Below are positions 34,210-45,981 of a DNA stretch of 64,000 nt, one piece after another (the stretch's first letter is position 1; each line of letters begins with the position of its first letter). Under the pieces are notes generated by a model. The model was not told the origin of the DNA, did not search any database, and was given only the letters and a program-made list of their open reading frames with translations. The translations under genes and the position numbers were made by a program. This DNA comes from Hibiscus mutabilis. Its lineage: Eukaryota; Streptophyta; Magnoliopsida; Malvales; Malvaceae. The stretch is from positions 10,718,128-10,782,127 of the forward strand of contig CM033744.1 in NCBI GenBank assembly GCA_019671005.1. The letters run 5' to 3'.

Positions 34210-36085
34210 ATGGCCAAGAAGCACGCTTGGAATCCCCCTGTACCAGGCGAACTGAAATTCAACACAGATGGAGCGGTCACTGGATGTTTTGGGGAAGCAG
34301 GTATAGGTGGTTCTTTACGTAATGAAAACGCGAGATGTCTGATAACTTTTTCTAAGTCTGTTGGCTGTGTAGATCCCACGACTGCTGAGATATTAGCTAT
34401 CAAAGAAGCACGTGTGTTATTCAAAAGCTCTCCATGGGTAAAAGCTTACAGACTGATTCTCGAAATGGATAGCAAGCTTTCGGCCGAGTGGTTGTAGCGA
34501 CCCCACTTTTGTCCTACAGTGTTCAACCCTTTAATTTTGTCGTGCCTGAATCTTTGCAAAGACTTTGATTGGCATATCGTACATGTGTCCAGCGCAAGGT
34601 TCTAAATCGCGGACCGCTACCGTGATTGCGGCAGCGAAATAGCGGTCGCGCGGCCGTCCGAAATCGCATTCGGTGAATTTCGCAGTGGGCAACAAAATCA
34701 CGACTGTTGCGGCCTGTGGGGACGCGAGAAAAACGCGATTGCGGTTGTCACGGCGATAACGGAACGAGATCCCCGTTATCAGAACAATCGCGGTTGTGCC
34801 TGGTGGCTAGAAATAAAAAAGGAGAGGGGAAAAAATTTGCAGAGTCGGGCGGAGAGGAGAAGATGAAGTTTAAAAAGGGTAAATTGCAGGGAGGGAGTTC
34901 AAGTTTTAGTGACTTTTGGAGAGACTTAAAAGTTTCACTCCGCTTACAAATTAGTCCTTTCAAATTTTTAGTTTAATTAGGATGTTTTGTTTTATTCCAA
35001 TTAAGTCTTTAAATCCATAATGAAACTTCCAATTGAGCCTCTAAATCTGATTTCCTTTCAATTAAATCATTTCATAAGTGTTGGAAAACACTCTAAAAAT
35101 CATAAAAAGTAACTTTTATAATTATAATTATAATTATAATTATAATTATTATGTTTTATAATAATTTGTGTGAAATTTATAAATAATAACAATGAAAACG
35201 AATAATTTGACCAGATCTTTTTATATATTCTACCGCATTCAACTAAATTCCTACATCAAAATTACACTATAAAACCATCAAATTTTCATATTTATTCAAT
35301 TAAGTCCTTAAATCATTTTGAAAAAATCCAACCCCCAATTTAGGGATGGGTAAATCTTCATTTCAGCTATGACATATTTTAGTTTTATTATTTTCGTACT
35401 TGATTTTTTTTCTTAATTTAGAGTGTAAAGTTTACTTTTCATTCAATTTAATTTTGGTAATGTGTTACTGTAAGTGTTGGAAAGTACTCTAAAAATCATT
35501 AGAAGTAATTTTAAATAATTACAATTGTAATTATTGTTTTATACAATAAGTTTGTACAAATTTAAAAAAGAATGTATTATTGATTTGAAAAAAAGAGTAT
35601 TCTAAATATGCAAACTAGTTAATTATTGTACCGATTAACATAGGATTTGGTTGACCTATATACCATTAAATATGTTGTGACATTTAAAAGCAACTTTTAG
35701 ATTTGTTAATTTAATCCTTGATTTTCTTTTAATTTAGAGTGTAAACTTAATTTTTCGTTCAATTTAGTCCTTTAATTTCAATAATCTAACTTTTCATGTT
35801 TATAATTATAATTTTTATGTTAGAAAATACCCTAAAAATTATTAAAAATAAGTCCTTATAATTATAATTATAATGTTTTTAGACAAGTTGTGCGAATTTT
35901 TAAAAAATTCACGACCGCGACACCCGCAGTGACCGTAATAGCATTCGTTATGTCCGCAACCGCGATAAACGCGACGCGACCGAAAATGTGACCGCGAACG
36001 CTTTTTAAATCCCTGGTACAGAGAGTGTAATCTCTTAGCAGATAACTTGGCAAAAAAGGGATAAAGAGATCAGTTGATTTTTGTT
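34210..36085 (+). pseudogene. LINE RNase H domain, split
   Basis: PVPGELKFNTDGAVTGCF (catalytic Asp), AGIGGSLRNE, EILAIKEARVLF (Glu helix) and LEMDSKLSAEWL are read from 34210. After a stop at 34497 the frame goes on with LCKDFDWHIVHVSS. It breaks at 34594 and resumes at 36016 with YRECNLLADNLAKKG, the conserved end of the domain. It is close in sequence to the RNase H of the LINE at 21984-22451. Confidence 0.85.
34595..36015. mobile_element. hAT-like element with GC-rich ends inside the LINE
   Basis: Ends are CAAGGTTCTAAATCGCGG and the inverted CAGGGATTTAAAAAGCG. Flanks are GTCCAGCG (34587-34594) and GTACAGAG (36016-36023), 6 of 8 alike. The first and last 250 bp are rich in CGCGG and CGGTCGCG-type words, while the middle is AT-rich with repeats of ATAATT and a recurring GTGTTGGAAA-CTCTAAAAAT segment. 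No transposase frame is seen. Because the host RNase H resumes exactly across it, the boundaries are well supported. Confidence 0.7.
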
Positions 36086-36269
36086 GTGTAGAGCAAGAAG
36101 GGTAGCTTTCGAAGGGTTTCTTTTACAGTATTCTTGGACCTTGTAAACATTGATACGGTTTGTACTCTTTTTTTTTGTCTTATGTTTAGGGAAATTTTTT
36201 AACGAGGCACTATCATTGTTTTGTTACCTTACTAATAAAATCCTAATCGTTTAAAAAAAGTTCGATAAC

Positions 36270-36798
36270 CAAAACATAACAAATCAATAACATAAGTGAC
36301 CGGAACATTTTTTTTCAATTTCACTATTAAAGTAAGACAACGAAAACAAAAGTGACATTCGGTGTAGTTTACCCCATAGTATAGGTATATTTATTTCTTG
36401 TCATCTAATTTGATCAATTTAAATATTAGTACTTAAATTTGTTAAGTCAAATTCCACTAATTGTTCATGCATTATGCGTAAGTTATATATTTAATCCATT
36501 TTCTCTAATTTGATCAGTTTTATTTCTGCAATTTAATCTTATTATTCTTGTATTATTTGAATTCGAATTAAAATTTTAAAATAGTAAAGAGATTGAATCT
36601 GATTAAATTATAGGGCTCATTGCACAACTTAGGTACTAATGACATAATTTAATATGTAATACCTATTTTTGTTGTTTTGCTTTTTATCTATTTATACCAC
36701 CCTATAATTCTAAGCTGATGTCTCCAGTCAACCGATCAGTTGTAAAAATGTTAAAATGTCTTTTCTTCGTAATATTATTATTATTATTATATAATTTT
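36270..36798. other. AT-rich intergenic stretch with a MITE end
   Basis: GTGTAGTTTACCCC at 36361-36374 looks like the right terminus of a GGGTAAACTAC-type MITE. No matching left end was placed. Nothing coding is visible. Confidence 0.35.
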
Positions 36799-37346
36799 GG
36801 CTTAAGGGCATAAAAGGTCCTTGAATTTTTGGGAAAAAATTAATTAATCTCTTAAACTTTTTTACATTCAAATAAAGTTTTGAACTAACAAATTGAATCA
36901 AACCCTTGAATCAATAAATTTAATCAATCAAGCTCTTTGACCAACATTGATTGTTGAATCTAACATGTTTTTTGGGATTAGTTGGTACATGTTGTGTCAC
37001 AATGTTGTCACTCATCATTTTCAAAAAAAAAATATTTATTTACAAAATTCTTTAAAATTCCTAAAAATTCTAGAAAACTTATAAAATTATAAAAAAAAAT
37101 ATTTCTTTAAAAAAATATGTGAATGTCGCATGATAGAACTGTAGGGTATCATGTGACAGTAATTTCTAAAGAAAAGTTGTCAAGATTTAATATCAAAATT
37201 GGTCAAATGGTTTAATTGATTCAATTTATTGGTTAAAGTACTCAATTTATTCAATTTGTTAGTTCAAAAGCTTAATAATCACAAAAATTTCATAAACTTA
37301 ATTGTTTTTGTTTTCAAAAGTTCAAGAATTTCTTACACCTTAAGCC
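36799..37346. mobile_element. Mutator-like MITE, GGCTTAAG family, copy 2
   Basis: Starts GGCTTAAGGG and ends ACCTTAAGCC, with 9-bp flanks TATAATTTT and TATATTTTT (8 of 9). 548 bp, twice as long as copy 1; it shares the ends and the ACATTGATTGTTGAATCTAAC core. The centre (about 36970-37180) is extra sequence absent from copy 1. Confidence 0.8.
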
Positions 37347-38550
37347 TATATTTTTTTATATAAGACAATTAGAAATCACTTATTTAATGATTGGACCCAG
37401 ATCCGATATGATTAATATATATTCTGTACCACTCAACATGATCATTGTTCAATAATTTAAAAATATATATAATTAGATAAAATATTTTACCCCTGCTGTG
37501 TATGATAAAATTTAATATACGTAAATTTTAAGCTACCCATAATCTCACGTATCCCTAAATAAATAATAATTATAATTAAATATACTTAGACTACTATCAT
37601 AAAATATTAATTAAATTAAGATTCAGCTAACGTTTTTTTATTGTTTTAAAAATACGAAAGAACATGGATCAAAAAATAAAATAAAAAAACAGAAAAAAAA
37701 CAATCTTCCCGAGGAAGTGAAGTATCACAATTTTTTTTATTTTCTTAAAATTTCAACCATGCCAAAAATTATTTGTTTATGGAAATGAAGTTAGGAACTA
37801 GGAAGTTCCTTTCAAACTTTTGGAGTGTGTGTGATGATATAAGCTTCAACACATCGATGCAACTCGTATGCAAAAATGACCCTCCAACAAAATAGTTAGC
37901 TAATTTATACTAGTCACTAATCAAATGACATAACTTCATTGCAACTTAATAAAACTTAAATATATTTACACTTTATTTTTTTAAATAGGAAATCGTTTTT
38001 CCCTTTAAAAATGAGTAATTAGAGTAGGAAACAAAAATGTGTAAAATACTTAACGAGAGTAAAAAAATAAATGTACCTTGTAAAAGTTATTGAGTTGTTT
38101 AACGGGATAATTTAAGTGGGATAATTTTAAAATATAAAATGAACAAATTTTTGGGATAAAGGGAGTAGTAGATAACTTTTATAATAGGTAGTAGATTTTT
38201 AATGGAACTGACTTCTGGCTTTCGATTAAATTAACATAATCCTTAATAAATTGATATGAAGCAACTAAGACGATTAGTTTTTATTTGATTGATAAAGGCG
38301 ACAATAAATATAAATATAATCACATTTTTTATCTCGTAAGTCAGGTAAGATTAAGACCACATGAACAATAAATTTTATCAAATATTTAAGATTGTTGTAT
38401 TCTCGATTTTTTTAATCTAAAATCTTGATTTAAATGAGACAACAAGGGCCAATTGAATCAAAAGCTTAATTGTACATAAAAAGATAATCAACGGTTTGAA
38501 CTAAATTTTGGATTTATTATCTATTATGGGTTCACCTATTAGTACAATAA
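37347..38550. other. AT-rich intergenic sequence, nothing recognised
   Basis: Short A- and T-runs and no open frame above background. No repeat with clear termini and no RNA gene pattern was found. Confidence 0.5.
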
Positions 38551-38559
38551 TAAAATTTA

Positions 38560-39007
38560 GACATAATGCTAAAAAAATGCTCCTATGAGTTGTTATTTTA
38601 GCCTCTATTTTTTAAGCAGTTTAGCCCTTAACGTTTTATTTTGTGTCAAAATAGCCTATCTGTGAATGAAAACTGTTAGTCAACTAATAATAAACAACTT
38701 GAAATAACTTGATAGAATGACACGTTAGAAGGAAAAAATATTTTATATTTTATACAATTTTATAAAATTGTTTTTTGATTAATGTGTCATTCTGTAAAGT
38801 CAGCATATTTGCCTATATGACATTGCTATCGCGACGTGCACTGCCATGTATGTTTGTTATGTCATTTACCATTGGTTGACTAACAGTTTTCATCCGCAGA
38901 GGGACCATTTTGACCTAAAATGAAACGTCGAGGGATAAATTACTTCAAAAAATATGGGCCAAAATGACAATTTAATCAAACGTTAGGGACATTTTTAGCA
39001 TTATGCC
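38560..39007. mobile_element. Mutator-like MITE, G(G/A)CATAATG family, copy 1
   Basis: Begins GACATAATGCTAAAAA and ends TTTTTAGCATTATGCC. The 9-bp flanks TAAAATTTA and TAAATTTTA are 8 of 9 alike. The interior shares long blocks with 51148-51614 (GAAAACTGTTAGTCAACTAA, GTCATTCTGTAAAGTCAGCA). It ends about 210 bp before the hydrolase start codon, so it sits in the promoter region. Confidence 0.88.
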
Positions 39008-39046
39008 TAAATTTTATATTCTAAACTTATATTCCTCTACACTCGT

Positions 39047-39056
39047 CATATATACT
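39047..39056 (+). promoter_or_regulatory. possible TATA box of the hydrolase gene
   Basis: CATATATACT, about 160 bp before the ATG at 39216 and just after the MITE at 38560-39007. In such AT-rich DNA this is only suggestive. Confidence 0.3.
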
Positions 39057-39215
39057 CCTTGCTCTGTTTAATTTAATCTGTTCACTTTCTCTTTCATATT
39101 TGCCCCGTTACTAGTACACCAATATACGTATAAGAATCGTTAAATCTAAGCGAAAGTCTTCAACCCAAATTGGTGTTCTAATATAGTTTCCACGTAAACC
39201 ACCACTTTCCTTTCC

Positions 39216-41143
39216 ATGTCTGAATCAACATTCCTAGGAAAATGGACAAGACAATGTGCCAAACACCTCCTCTCAGCTCTAAACTTTGTCGTGTTCTCAT
39301 ATCTTGATTTTCTTGATTCTGTTTTCTGCGTCGTATACAAACATCTTGATCTGTTGTTTGAAGGGAAGGCCTCCCCATGCTACTGCACAAGCAAGAGGAG
39401 TGATGATCATAATGAGGGAATTGGGATGTCGGAGACTTTGCAATATGAGAAAAGGAAGAAATTGAAGGAGTATGTTTTGCTTCAATTTGTGGAAAATCTG
39501 CTGAACAAAAACAAAGGCTCTGAAGCTAAATGTAGGTTGAAGAACACAAAAACTGGTGGTTTTTGTAGACATGGGAATAGGTGGTCTGATTGTGGGTGTG
39601 ATTCTTGCATCTCCTGGATGAAGACCGATGATCCCAATCTTCATGTTGAGGTGAAAAAGGCTTCTTCACAAGGTTTGTAATTCATTCTATGTTGATTCAA
39701 CTTGTTCATAAGTAGGATCATGGGTGAGCATTCGATCGAGTCGAGTCAAAAAATTTCTAGTTAGTTGAGTTGACGAGTCTTATTTTATAACTCAAACTTT
39801 ATTTAAAAAAAATTTCAGTCGAGTTTATGAAATTCAAGTCTAATCAAGTTGAGTTGTTCCAATTTCTATTTAAATTTAATTGTAAATATTTATAATGTTA
39901 TGGTACCAATTGGTTCCGATTTAAACAACTTTCTATAATCATATACGATACACACACTCTCTCACACACACATATATATATATTTCTTCATATTTTTTCA
40001 TATGTGATATACATATATCAAGCAGGGTTATTCGAGTCAAGACGAGTCTCGCTTTATAACTTAAACTTTATTTGAATTTTTTTAGTTGAGTTTATAAAAT
40101 TACGATTCAATTCGAATCGCGTTTTTCGTGATGAGTAGAAAAAATTGACTTTTTCGAGTCAAGACGGGTGTTGCTCATCCTTAACCCTAATCCATAGACA
40201 CTTCCAAAACCGATAAAAAAAGAATGGTCAAATTCTTCTAGTAGTTCTTATATTATGCTTAAATTGTAGATTTAGTTCATGTACTTTATTTCAGTCATTT
40301 TCATTTTTTATACTTCCAAATTTTTAAAAGTTGGTCCTAACTCAAATAGTAGCAGTAAAATTTGTTAAATCAAATTCTACTGTTAGTTGCATAAGTTGAA
40401 GATTTAGCTCATGTTCTCTAATCTGATCATTTGAAGTTTCTATAATTTAGCCATGTCGTCCTTGTATTAGTTGAGACAAGACTGAAATATCAAAATTCAA
40501 AATTGTCATGCACTAAAATTGACTAAATTAGAGTACAATGACTAAATCTATAACTTATACCTAATACAGAAACTAATAACATAATTTAACCAAAATAATA
40601 TTAAAACTCAGCTGACTTTAAATCGAATATTTCAATATGACATCACATTTTGCGTCATTCAACTTAAATTTTGGCACAAATGATTTATTTAATCACCAAA
40701 CGCTGATGCATTTTTAAATTGCTTGGTTATTAGCTTACAAGACCCTCGTACACTTATCTCTATGACATCGGTGGTTACTTTTGTTTTGATTTTGACAGAT
40801 AATTCAAATTCAACCGAAAATGCAATATTCATACATGGGATGTTAAGTTCTTCCTCGTTTTGGACAAAAACGGTTTTTCCGAAGCTGTCGGAACCAAACA
40901 AGATCAAAGATTATAACATGTTTGCGGTTGATCTGTTGGGATACGGAAAAAGTCCAAAGCCAAGAGACAATTTGTACACTTTGAAAGACCATGTGGAATG
41001 GATTGAGAAATCTTTGATCTCTGAGTTTCAGTTAGATTCTTTCCACGTGGTTGCTCACTCCATGGGCTGCATTATTGGATTAGCCTTGGCTGCAAAGCAC
41101 TCCAAATTCCTCAAATCCATCACCCTTGTGGCCCCTGTAAGTG

Positions 41144-41188
<45 letters not shown>

Positions 41189-41850
41189 GGTTTCTCAATA
41201 CACTGAGGATGATTTTTTTCTTCTTTTTATTCATCAGCCGTACTTTCCATCAAAGGATGGAGTAGAGTTCACAGCAATGAATTGGCTTACACCCAAGAGA
41301 CTGTGGCCGCCGGTGGCGTTCGTTTCGTCGATCATGGCGTGGTATGAACACTTGGGTCGATGCGTCTGTTTGTTAGTGTGCCGAAACCATAGGACTTGGG
41401 AAGCACTTATCAGGCGACTCACCGGATCAAGGTAATCAAAATCAACATGATCAAAGTGTTTGAACCATTGTATCGTGTTCGTATTATAACCGGTGTTCGA
41501 TGGATCTTAGGCATCTGAATTTTATGGTTTTGGATTTGACAAAGCACACCCATCATTCGGGCTGGCATACAACGCATAATGTTCTATATAGGGGAGTGAA
41601 AGAGATGGATAAGAACCTGGAAATTTTGATGAAATTAAGGAAAAAAGTGCATGTGATTGTGGGCGGCAGGGACAAAACTGTTCCAACCGACTGTGGGCAC
41701 AACATGAAGAACAAATTCCCTGATGTGGAGCTTCTCAGCATCCCAAATGCTGGCCACCGCTCGGTCATCTTCAGCAGAGAGAATGATTTTGCTCTCAATT
41801 TGTTCCACATTTGGAACAATGCTGCATCTCACCATATGCATCAAGCTTGA
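39216..41850 (+). CDS. BDG: BODYGUARD-type alpha/beta hydrolase (probable lysophospholipase-like)
   Basis: Exons 39216-39672, 40799-41136, 41238-41431 and 41511-41850 join in phase to 442 codons; all three introns are GT-AG. Residues 16-40 are hydrophobic (ALNFVVFSYLDFLDSVFCVV), a likely membrane anchor. WSDCGCDSC (123-131) is the Cys-rich signature seen in BODYGUARD proteins. The hydrolase fold follows: FIHGM (163-167), nucleophile Ser240 in AHSMG, Asp384 in GGRD, His412 in NAGHRS, a complete triad. BODYGUARD proteins act in the epidermal wall and are needed for cuticle formation; the exact substrate is not settled. That role is carried over from the family. The start is the first ATG of the conserved N-terminus. 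The gene looks intact. Confidence 0.92.
39722..40181. repeat. terminal-inverted-repeat element in intron 1
   Basis: GGGTGAGCATTCG at the left and TGCTCATCC at the right form inverted ends. Inside, TCGAGTCAAAAAA/CGAGTCAAGACG motifs recur in both orientations, and a CA/TA dinucleotide run lies near 39950-39985. No clean target duplication was found. It makes up much of the 1126-bp intron 1. Confidence 0.5.
41144..41188 (+). repeat. (CATATA)n microsatellite in intron 2
   Basis: 45 bp of CATATA units, 7 bp after the exon 2 donor. It contains no stop in the exon frame, so failure to splice would extend the protein with Tyr-Thr repeats before going out of register. Confidence 0.9.
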
Positions 41851-42271
41851 TGATCTTCAACAAGTCTCAATGTTTGAATAAAAAATGCAAAACTTAATGG
41901 AGTTGGGTCATGGGCATTTTAATTGCTGCTCCTCTTCTATCAAATGCATATGTAAAATAATGACAATGGAAATACAATTTGTCTTTCTATAATCCCAAAT
42001 TTCTCTTTACAATTACATTGTGCTCACAACTTTTTGTTTGACATAATATTCTTTTTCTACCAAGATAGGAAGGGAGACTTCAGAAAAAAAAAAGTTTTCC
42101 TGCTGAATTTAGAACCTATAATCTAAAAAAATAGTGAGAGAATTAATGAGAAGCTCTGCTCGTCCCACCATCTTTGCTTTCTCTACTCACAACCAATTGT
42201 TAAATGCTAGCAAGAAGACATCTGGATCCATCACTATTTCCTTTTCATAATACGACAATATCAAGTCTACT
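41851..42271 (+). other. 3' flank of hydrolase gene and intergenic DNA
   Basis: TTTGAATAAAAAATGC at 41874 contains AATAAA, 24 bp after the stop, and is a plausible poly(A) signal. Nothing else is recognised up to the LINE scrap at 42272. Confidence 0.4.
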
Positions 42272-42440
42272 ATGAAGAAAGCTAAATTTAAGATATATTT
42301 TTTTGAATTATTTGAATCTGAAGCTTGTCTTTTTGCCAAACAAGTGTGGAGCAATCTCAGTATCAATTGGCCCTCTGATTTGAACTCCATGGATTTTGCT
42401 GAATGGCTACATTGGCTCTTCAACATGGTTGTCTCAGATA
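42272..42440 (+). pseudogene. LINE ORF2 scrap (zinc-finger-like region before RNase H)
   Basis: FFELFESEACLFAKQVWSNL followed by INWPSDLNSMDFAEWL matches the pattern HLFFECxxAxxVWxxL common to the C-terminal region of plant LINE ORF2. Both neighbours are missing, so this is an old fragment. Confidence 0.5.
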
Positions 42441-42739
42441 TTTTTAGGAATCTGAGCAAAAATTCAAAAATAATCTCTTACAAAACAAAAATAAATTCCA
42501 TTACTTTGAACAATTAATTTAATATTTCATTGACAAATCATTATTTTCATTGTTCTATTTAGAAAACCCCTTAAATCCAACTAAAACAATAAGGAACAAT
42601 CATTAACTTACAAAATTACTACTTAAGAAATATGCTTTATAATAAAAATGATTATATTGATATATTTTTTAAATATGAAGGGTTAAATTTATTGAACTAT
42701 TTTGAATTTGGACTAAATTGATAAAATATTAAAGCTTCA

Positions 42740-43440
42740 AAGACTAAAACTACCATTATACTCAATTAAACGACAACATTTAACAATAGAGTGATCAAAT
42801 ATAACTACAATATTAATTGAGTGACCAAAATATAACTTTAAATAATTAAGTATTCCAAATATAATATTACTCATAAATGAGTGATCTCCGTTGTAGTTTA
42901 CCCAAAAAAATAAGAGAAAAGGGCATAGTGGCATTTGATTCCAGACCAGAATATGGAGGGCTAAAGCTCCGACCATTGGGTCAACCCCTCTAATATTTAT
43001 CGAAATTTTTTTAAGGCTTTAACCATTAATTGAACTCAACTTTGTTTGAAAATTATTAGTTAAATTAAACAAAATTCAGTTAATTCGGCTGGTTTTCGAA
43101 TTAACGAAAATTCGTTATAAGTTTTTAGATAAAGTACACAAATGGTCACTAAACTATGTTAAAATAGCTTTTCTAGTCACTACAATTTTAAAAGTTATAA
43201 AACAATCATTAAACTTATAGAACTATTACAAATGGTCATTGTACGTTATAAATTATTGATAAATTTTAAAAAGTTCAATGACCATTTTGTAATAATCCAA
43301 TAAATTTAATGATCATTTTGTACTAATTTGATAAAATTTAATGACCATTTTTTAACATACCAAAATATTTAATGACCATTTTATAACTTTTAAAAATTCA
43401 CTTACCATTTTATAGTTTTGATTATAGGCTAATTCGATTA
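42740..43440. repeat. two decayed MITE pieces
   Basis: 42740-42903 ends in GTTGTAGTTTACCC, the right terminus of a GGGTAAAC-type MITE. 43127-43430 starts AGATAAAGTACACAAATGG, close to the start of the element at 45487 (GGGTAAAGTACACAAATGGT), and contains several inverted AATGACCATTTT motifs. Neither has both ends. Confidence 0.5.
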
Positions 43441-43599
43441 AAATCAAAGTTTGGACACGCCTACTCTACTCTCATGTGATACATGTTGATAACCATTGGG
43501 CCAAACCCTTCATGTGGTACATGTTGATAACATATTTTATTAAAGGTCATTTTGGTGGTGAAAATTAAAGAGAGTAAAAGTGGATTTATGGAATTCGAA

Positions 43600-43920
43600 T
43601 TTGGGTCTAATAGAATATAAAAAAATACTAAACAACTAAGCCAATATTATTTTTCATTAAAATTGTCCCTAAATTTATATATCTTTCCTGTTTTCAGGTG
43701 TACTTGAACCAATCCATAGGGGAGCCACCCAATGACAGGATATAAAAAAAAAAATACTAAACAACTAAGCCAATATTATTTCGAGCACCATCAGTGTTTA
43801 ACTTGAACCAATCCATAGGGGAGCCACCCAATACTAAAAGATAACCTTTCGAACTTACTTTATCGTATTAAATTTCAACATTATAAAAGATAACTTTTCA
43901 AACTTACTTTATCGTATTAA
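43600..43920 (-). repeat. short nested duplications holding a LINE RNase H start and SINE-like sequence
   Basis: ACTAAACAACTAAGCCAATA occurs near 43629 and 43755. AACCAATCCATAGGGGAGCC occurs near 43707 and 43807. ACTTACTTTATCGTATTAAA occurs near 43854 and 43904. On the minus strand the second block reads MDWFKLNTDGARNN, the start of a LINE RNase H. TTGGCTTAGTTGTTTAG with a downstream TTCGAATTCC also looks like a SINE head. The region 43921-44640 is AT-rich without recognised content. Confidence 0.55.
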
Positions 43921-44639
43921 ATTATGCTTATTTTTATTTTGTTTGGAAGAAGATTATATATATTTATGTAAACTTTAGATTGTGGTTTAGGGTTTAGGAA
44001 TTCAGGTAATTTATTTGATTTTTTAATTAAGTCGAATGCATTAAAAAGGTGAAGTCAAATTTGATTAAAATTTTCAAATGTAAATTAAATAAAAAATAAA
44101 CTTATCAATTTAATCTAAAAAAATTCACTCAAATTTAACTGGACTCGTTAAATAGTCGACCGCATTAGGATATAGAATTCGATATTTCATAATCCATCAA
44201 GTTTACTATTGACTTTTGCAAATACTTGGGAAAAAGCAGAAAGACAGTTTTTATAGTTTCTGAAAACAGCGAGCGGACAAAACTGTTGGCTTTTGGCAGT
44301 TGGCCGTTGGCACGTGGTATTGAAGTTTTACTGCAAACATTTTTCCTTTTTATTAATGCATACTTTTTGTCGATGTAAATGGTCCTAATTTTCTCACTTA
44401 AAAAAATCTAGCCACATATTGATTGCTTGTTATTGGTTTTTTGTTTAGAAAATGCAAAGAGAAACAGGTTTAGAAAATGTTCAGGAACGTTGTTGTTATT
44501 GATATTTTGTTTACAAATTTTTAAAATTTTAATAAATTTAATTATTTATATTTAGAATAAATAAATACATGAACCTATCACATAGTAGGGTTGAGCATGA
44601 TTAATCAAAAAATTGAAAATCGATCTGAACTGGTGATTA

Positions 44640-44772
44640 TAAGGTAGTATATGTTTATAAATATTCTTAAACCTTCGACAATGCACACACCTTCCAGACA
44701 TTGCAATTGAACTCGTATCTCCTAAGTTGAAGATCATCCGCTTTTCCACTGAGACATTTGTTGGGTTCATAA
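44640..44772 (-). repeat. tRNA-derived SINE, copy 1
   Basis: On the minus strand TCTCAGTGGAAAAGCGGATG (A-box-like) is followed by GAGTTCAATTGCAA (B-box-like) and a tail with GTGTGTGCATTGTCGAAGG. The same tail is in the copy at 45345-45475, so this is a dispersed family and not a tRNA gene. Confidence 0.55.
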
Positions 44773-45344
44773 GTATTGTATACTTAAAATACTATTAGAT
44801 GCATTATTAATTATTATTTACTTAAAAAAAATTAAATTTTTAATAAATATTTATGAAAACAATTTAAAACTTTATCATTTAACGTTTAAAAGTCATAAAA
44901 TGAGGTTATTTTGTCAAAATAAAATACAAAATTTAAAAAACTCAACGTTAATTTGGAAAAGCCGAAAATCAAGGTTCACTGAACTGAAAATCTACGATTA
45001 CTAAAATAGCTTTTCGAATCAATCTGAAACCAAACCGTATACACCCCTAAAAAAGAATAATTTTTTAAAGCAATAATAGTCATTAACTTCATTGAATAGA
45101 TATAAAGTTAAACAAAATTACAAGAAGAGTTTATAAAAGGTAGAGTATACTAATCATTTTAGTCGATTGTTTCCCCTAAAACACAAAGAATGATAAACAA
45201 AAACCACTATTATGGGTGGATGATAAATACCATCAACACTTATATAAACATCAACCAAAGAGACAACTAAATTTAACCTAAAAAACCATTGAATATTTTT
45301 ATTAAAAATAAATTTTAATTTTTTGAATAGTTTAAGGTTATTAC

Positions 45345-45475
45345 AAGATAATATATGTTTATACATATTCTTAACCCTTTGACAATGCACACACATCTTG
45401 TAGACAAAGCTATTAAAACGCTTATCTCCTAGAATGAACATTATTCACTTTTTTATTTGGACCACTTGTTTAGTT
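45345..45475 (-). repeat. tRNA-derived SINE, copy 2
   Basis: Shares the tail (TGTGTGCATTGTCAAAGGGT, minus strand) and the TAGGAGATA segment with the copy at 44640. The tRNA-like head is more decayed here. It ends next to the MITE flank at 45478. Confidence 0.55.
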
Positions 45476-45486
45476 CAAAAAATTTA

Positions 45487-45981
45487 GGGTAAAGTACACA
45501 AATGGTCACTAAACTATCCCTAAAAATACAAAATACAAATGGTCACTAAACTTTCAAAAATACAAAATAGTCATCAAACTTTCAAAAAAATTAGGGTAAA
45601 GTACGTAAATGGTCACTAAACTATCCCTAAAAATACAAAATAGTCACTAGACCGTTAACTGTCGTTAACTGAGAGAAGTGACAGTTACAAAAATTTGTAT
45701 AATAACATATTTAATCCTCAATATTTATACATTCAATCAATTTAGACATCAATAATGAGGGTTAAATTAGGAATAAATTGATTAAATGTGTAAATATGGA
45801 GGATTAAATGTTATATTATTCAAATTTTTGTAACTATCACGTCACCCAATTAACGACAGTTAATGACTCAGTGACCATTTTGTAAGAAAAATAAAGTTTA
45901 ATGCCCATTATGTAACATTTGAAAGTTTGATGACCATTTTATATTTTTCGGGAGTTTAGTGACCATTTTTGTACTTTACCC
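45487..45981. mobile_element. Mutator-like MITE (GGGTAAAGTAC), perfect 9-bp duplication
   Basis: Starts GGGTAAAGTACACAAATGGT and ends CATTTTTGTACTTTACCC. Both flanks are AAAAATTTA (45478-45486, 45982-45990). The first 110 bp are partly duplicated: a second GGGTAAAGTACGTAAATGGT begins at 45595. 495 bp, non-coding. Confidence 0.9.

Larger units (their letters stand above)
34202..36261 (+). mobile_element. 5'-truncated LINE tail, itself interrupted
   Basis: TCGATAAC lies at 34194-34201 and again at 36262-36269, right after an A-run (AAAAAAAG). Between them is the RNase H part of a plus-strand LINE, split by an insertion at 34595-36015. Without the insertion and its flank the LINE piece is only about 630 bp. 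An adjacent duplication of AACATGAGTTAATGGC (34178 and 34199) makes the 5' boundary a little uncertain. Confidence 0.65.

Noticed and set aside
34707..34976. 89-codon open frames on both strands
   Set aside because: They come from the GC-rich end of the hAT-like element and have a low-complexity composition.
42187..42459. 90-codon minus-strand open frame
   Set aside because: The plus strand carries a better-supported LINE motif (AKQVWSNL...) over the same bases.
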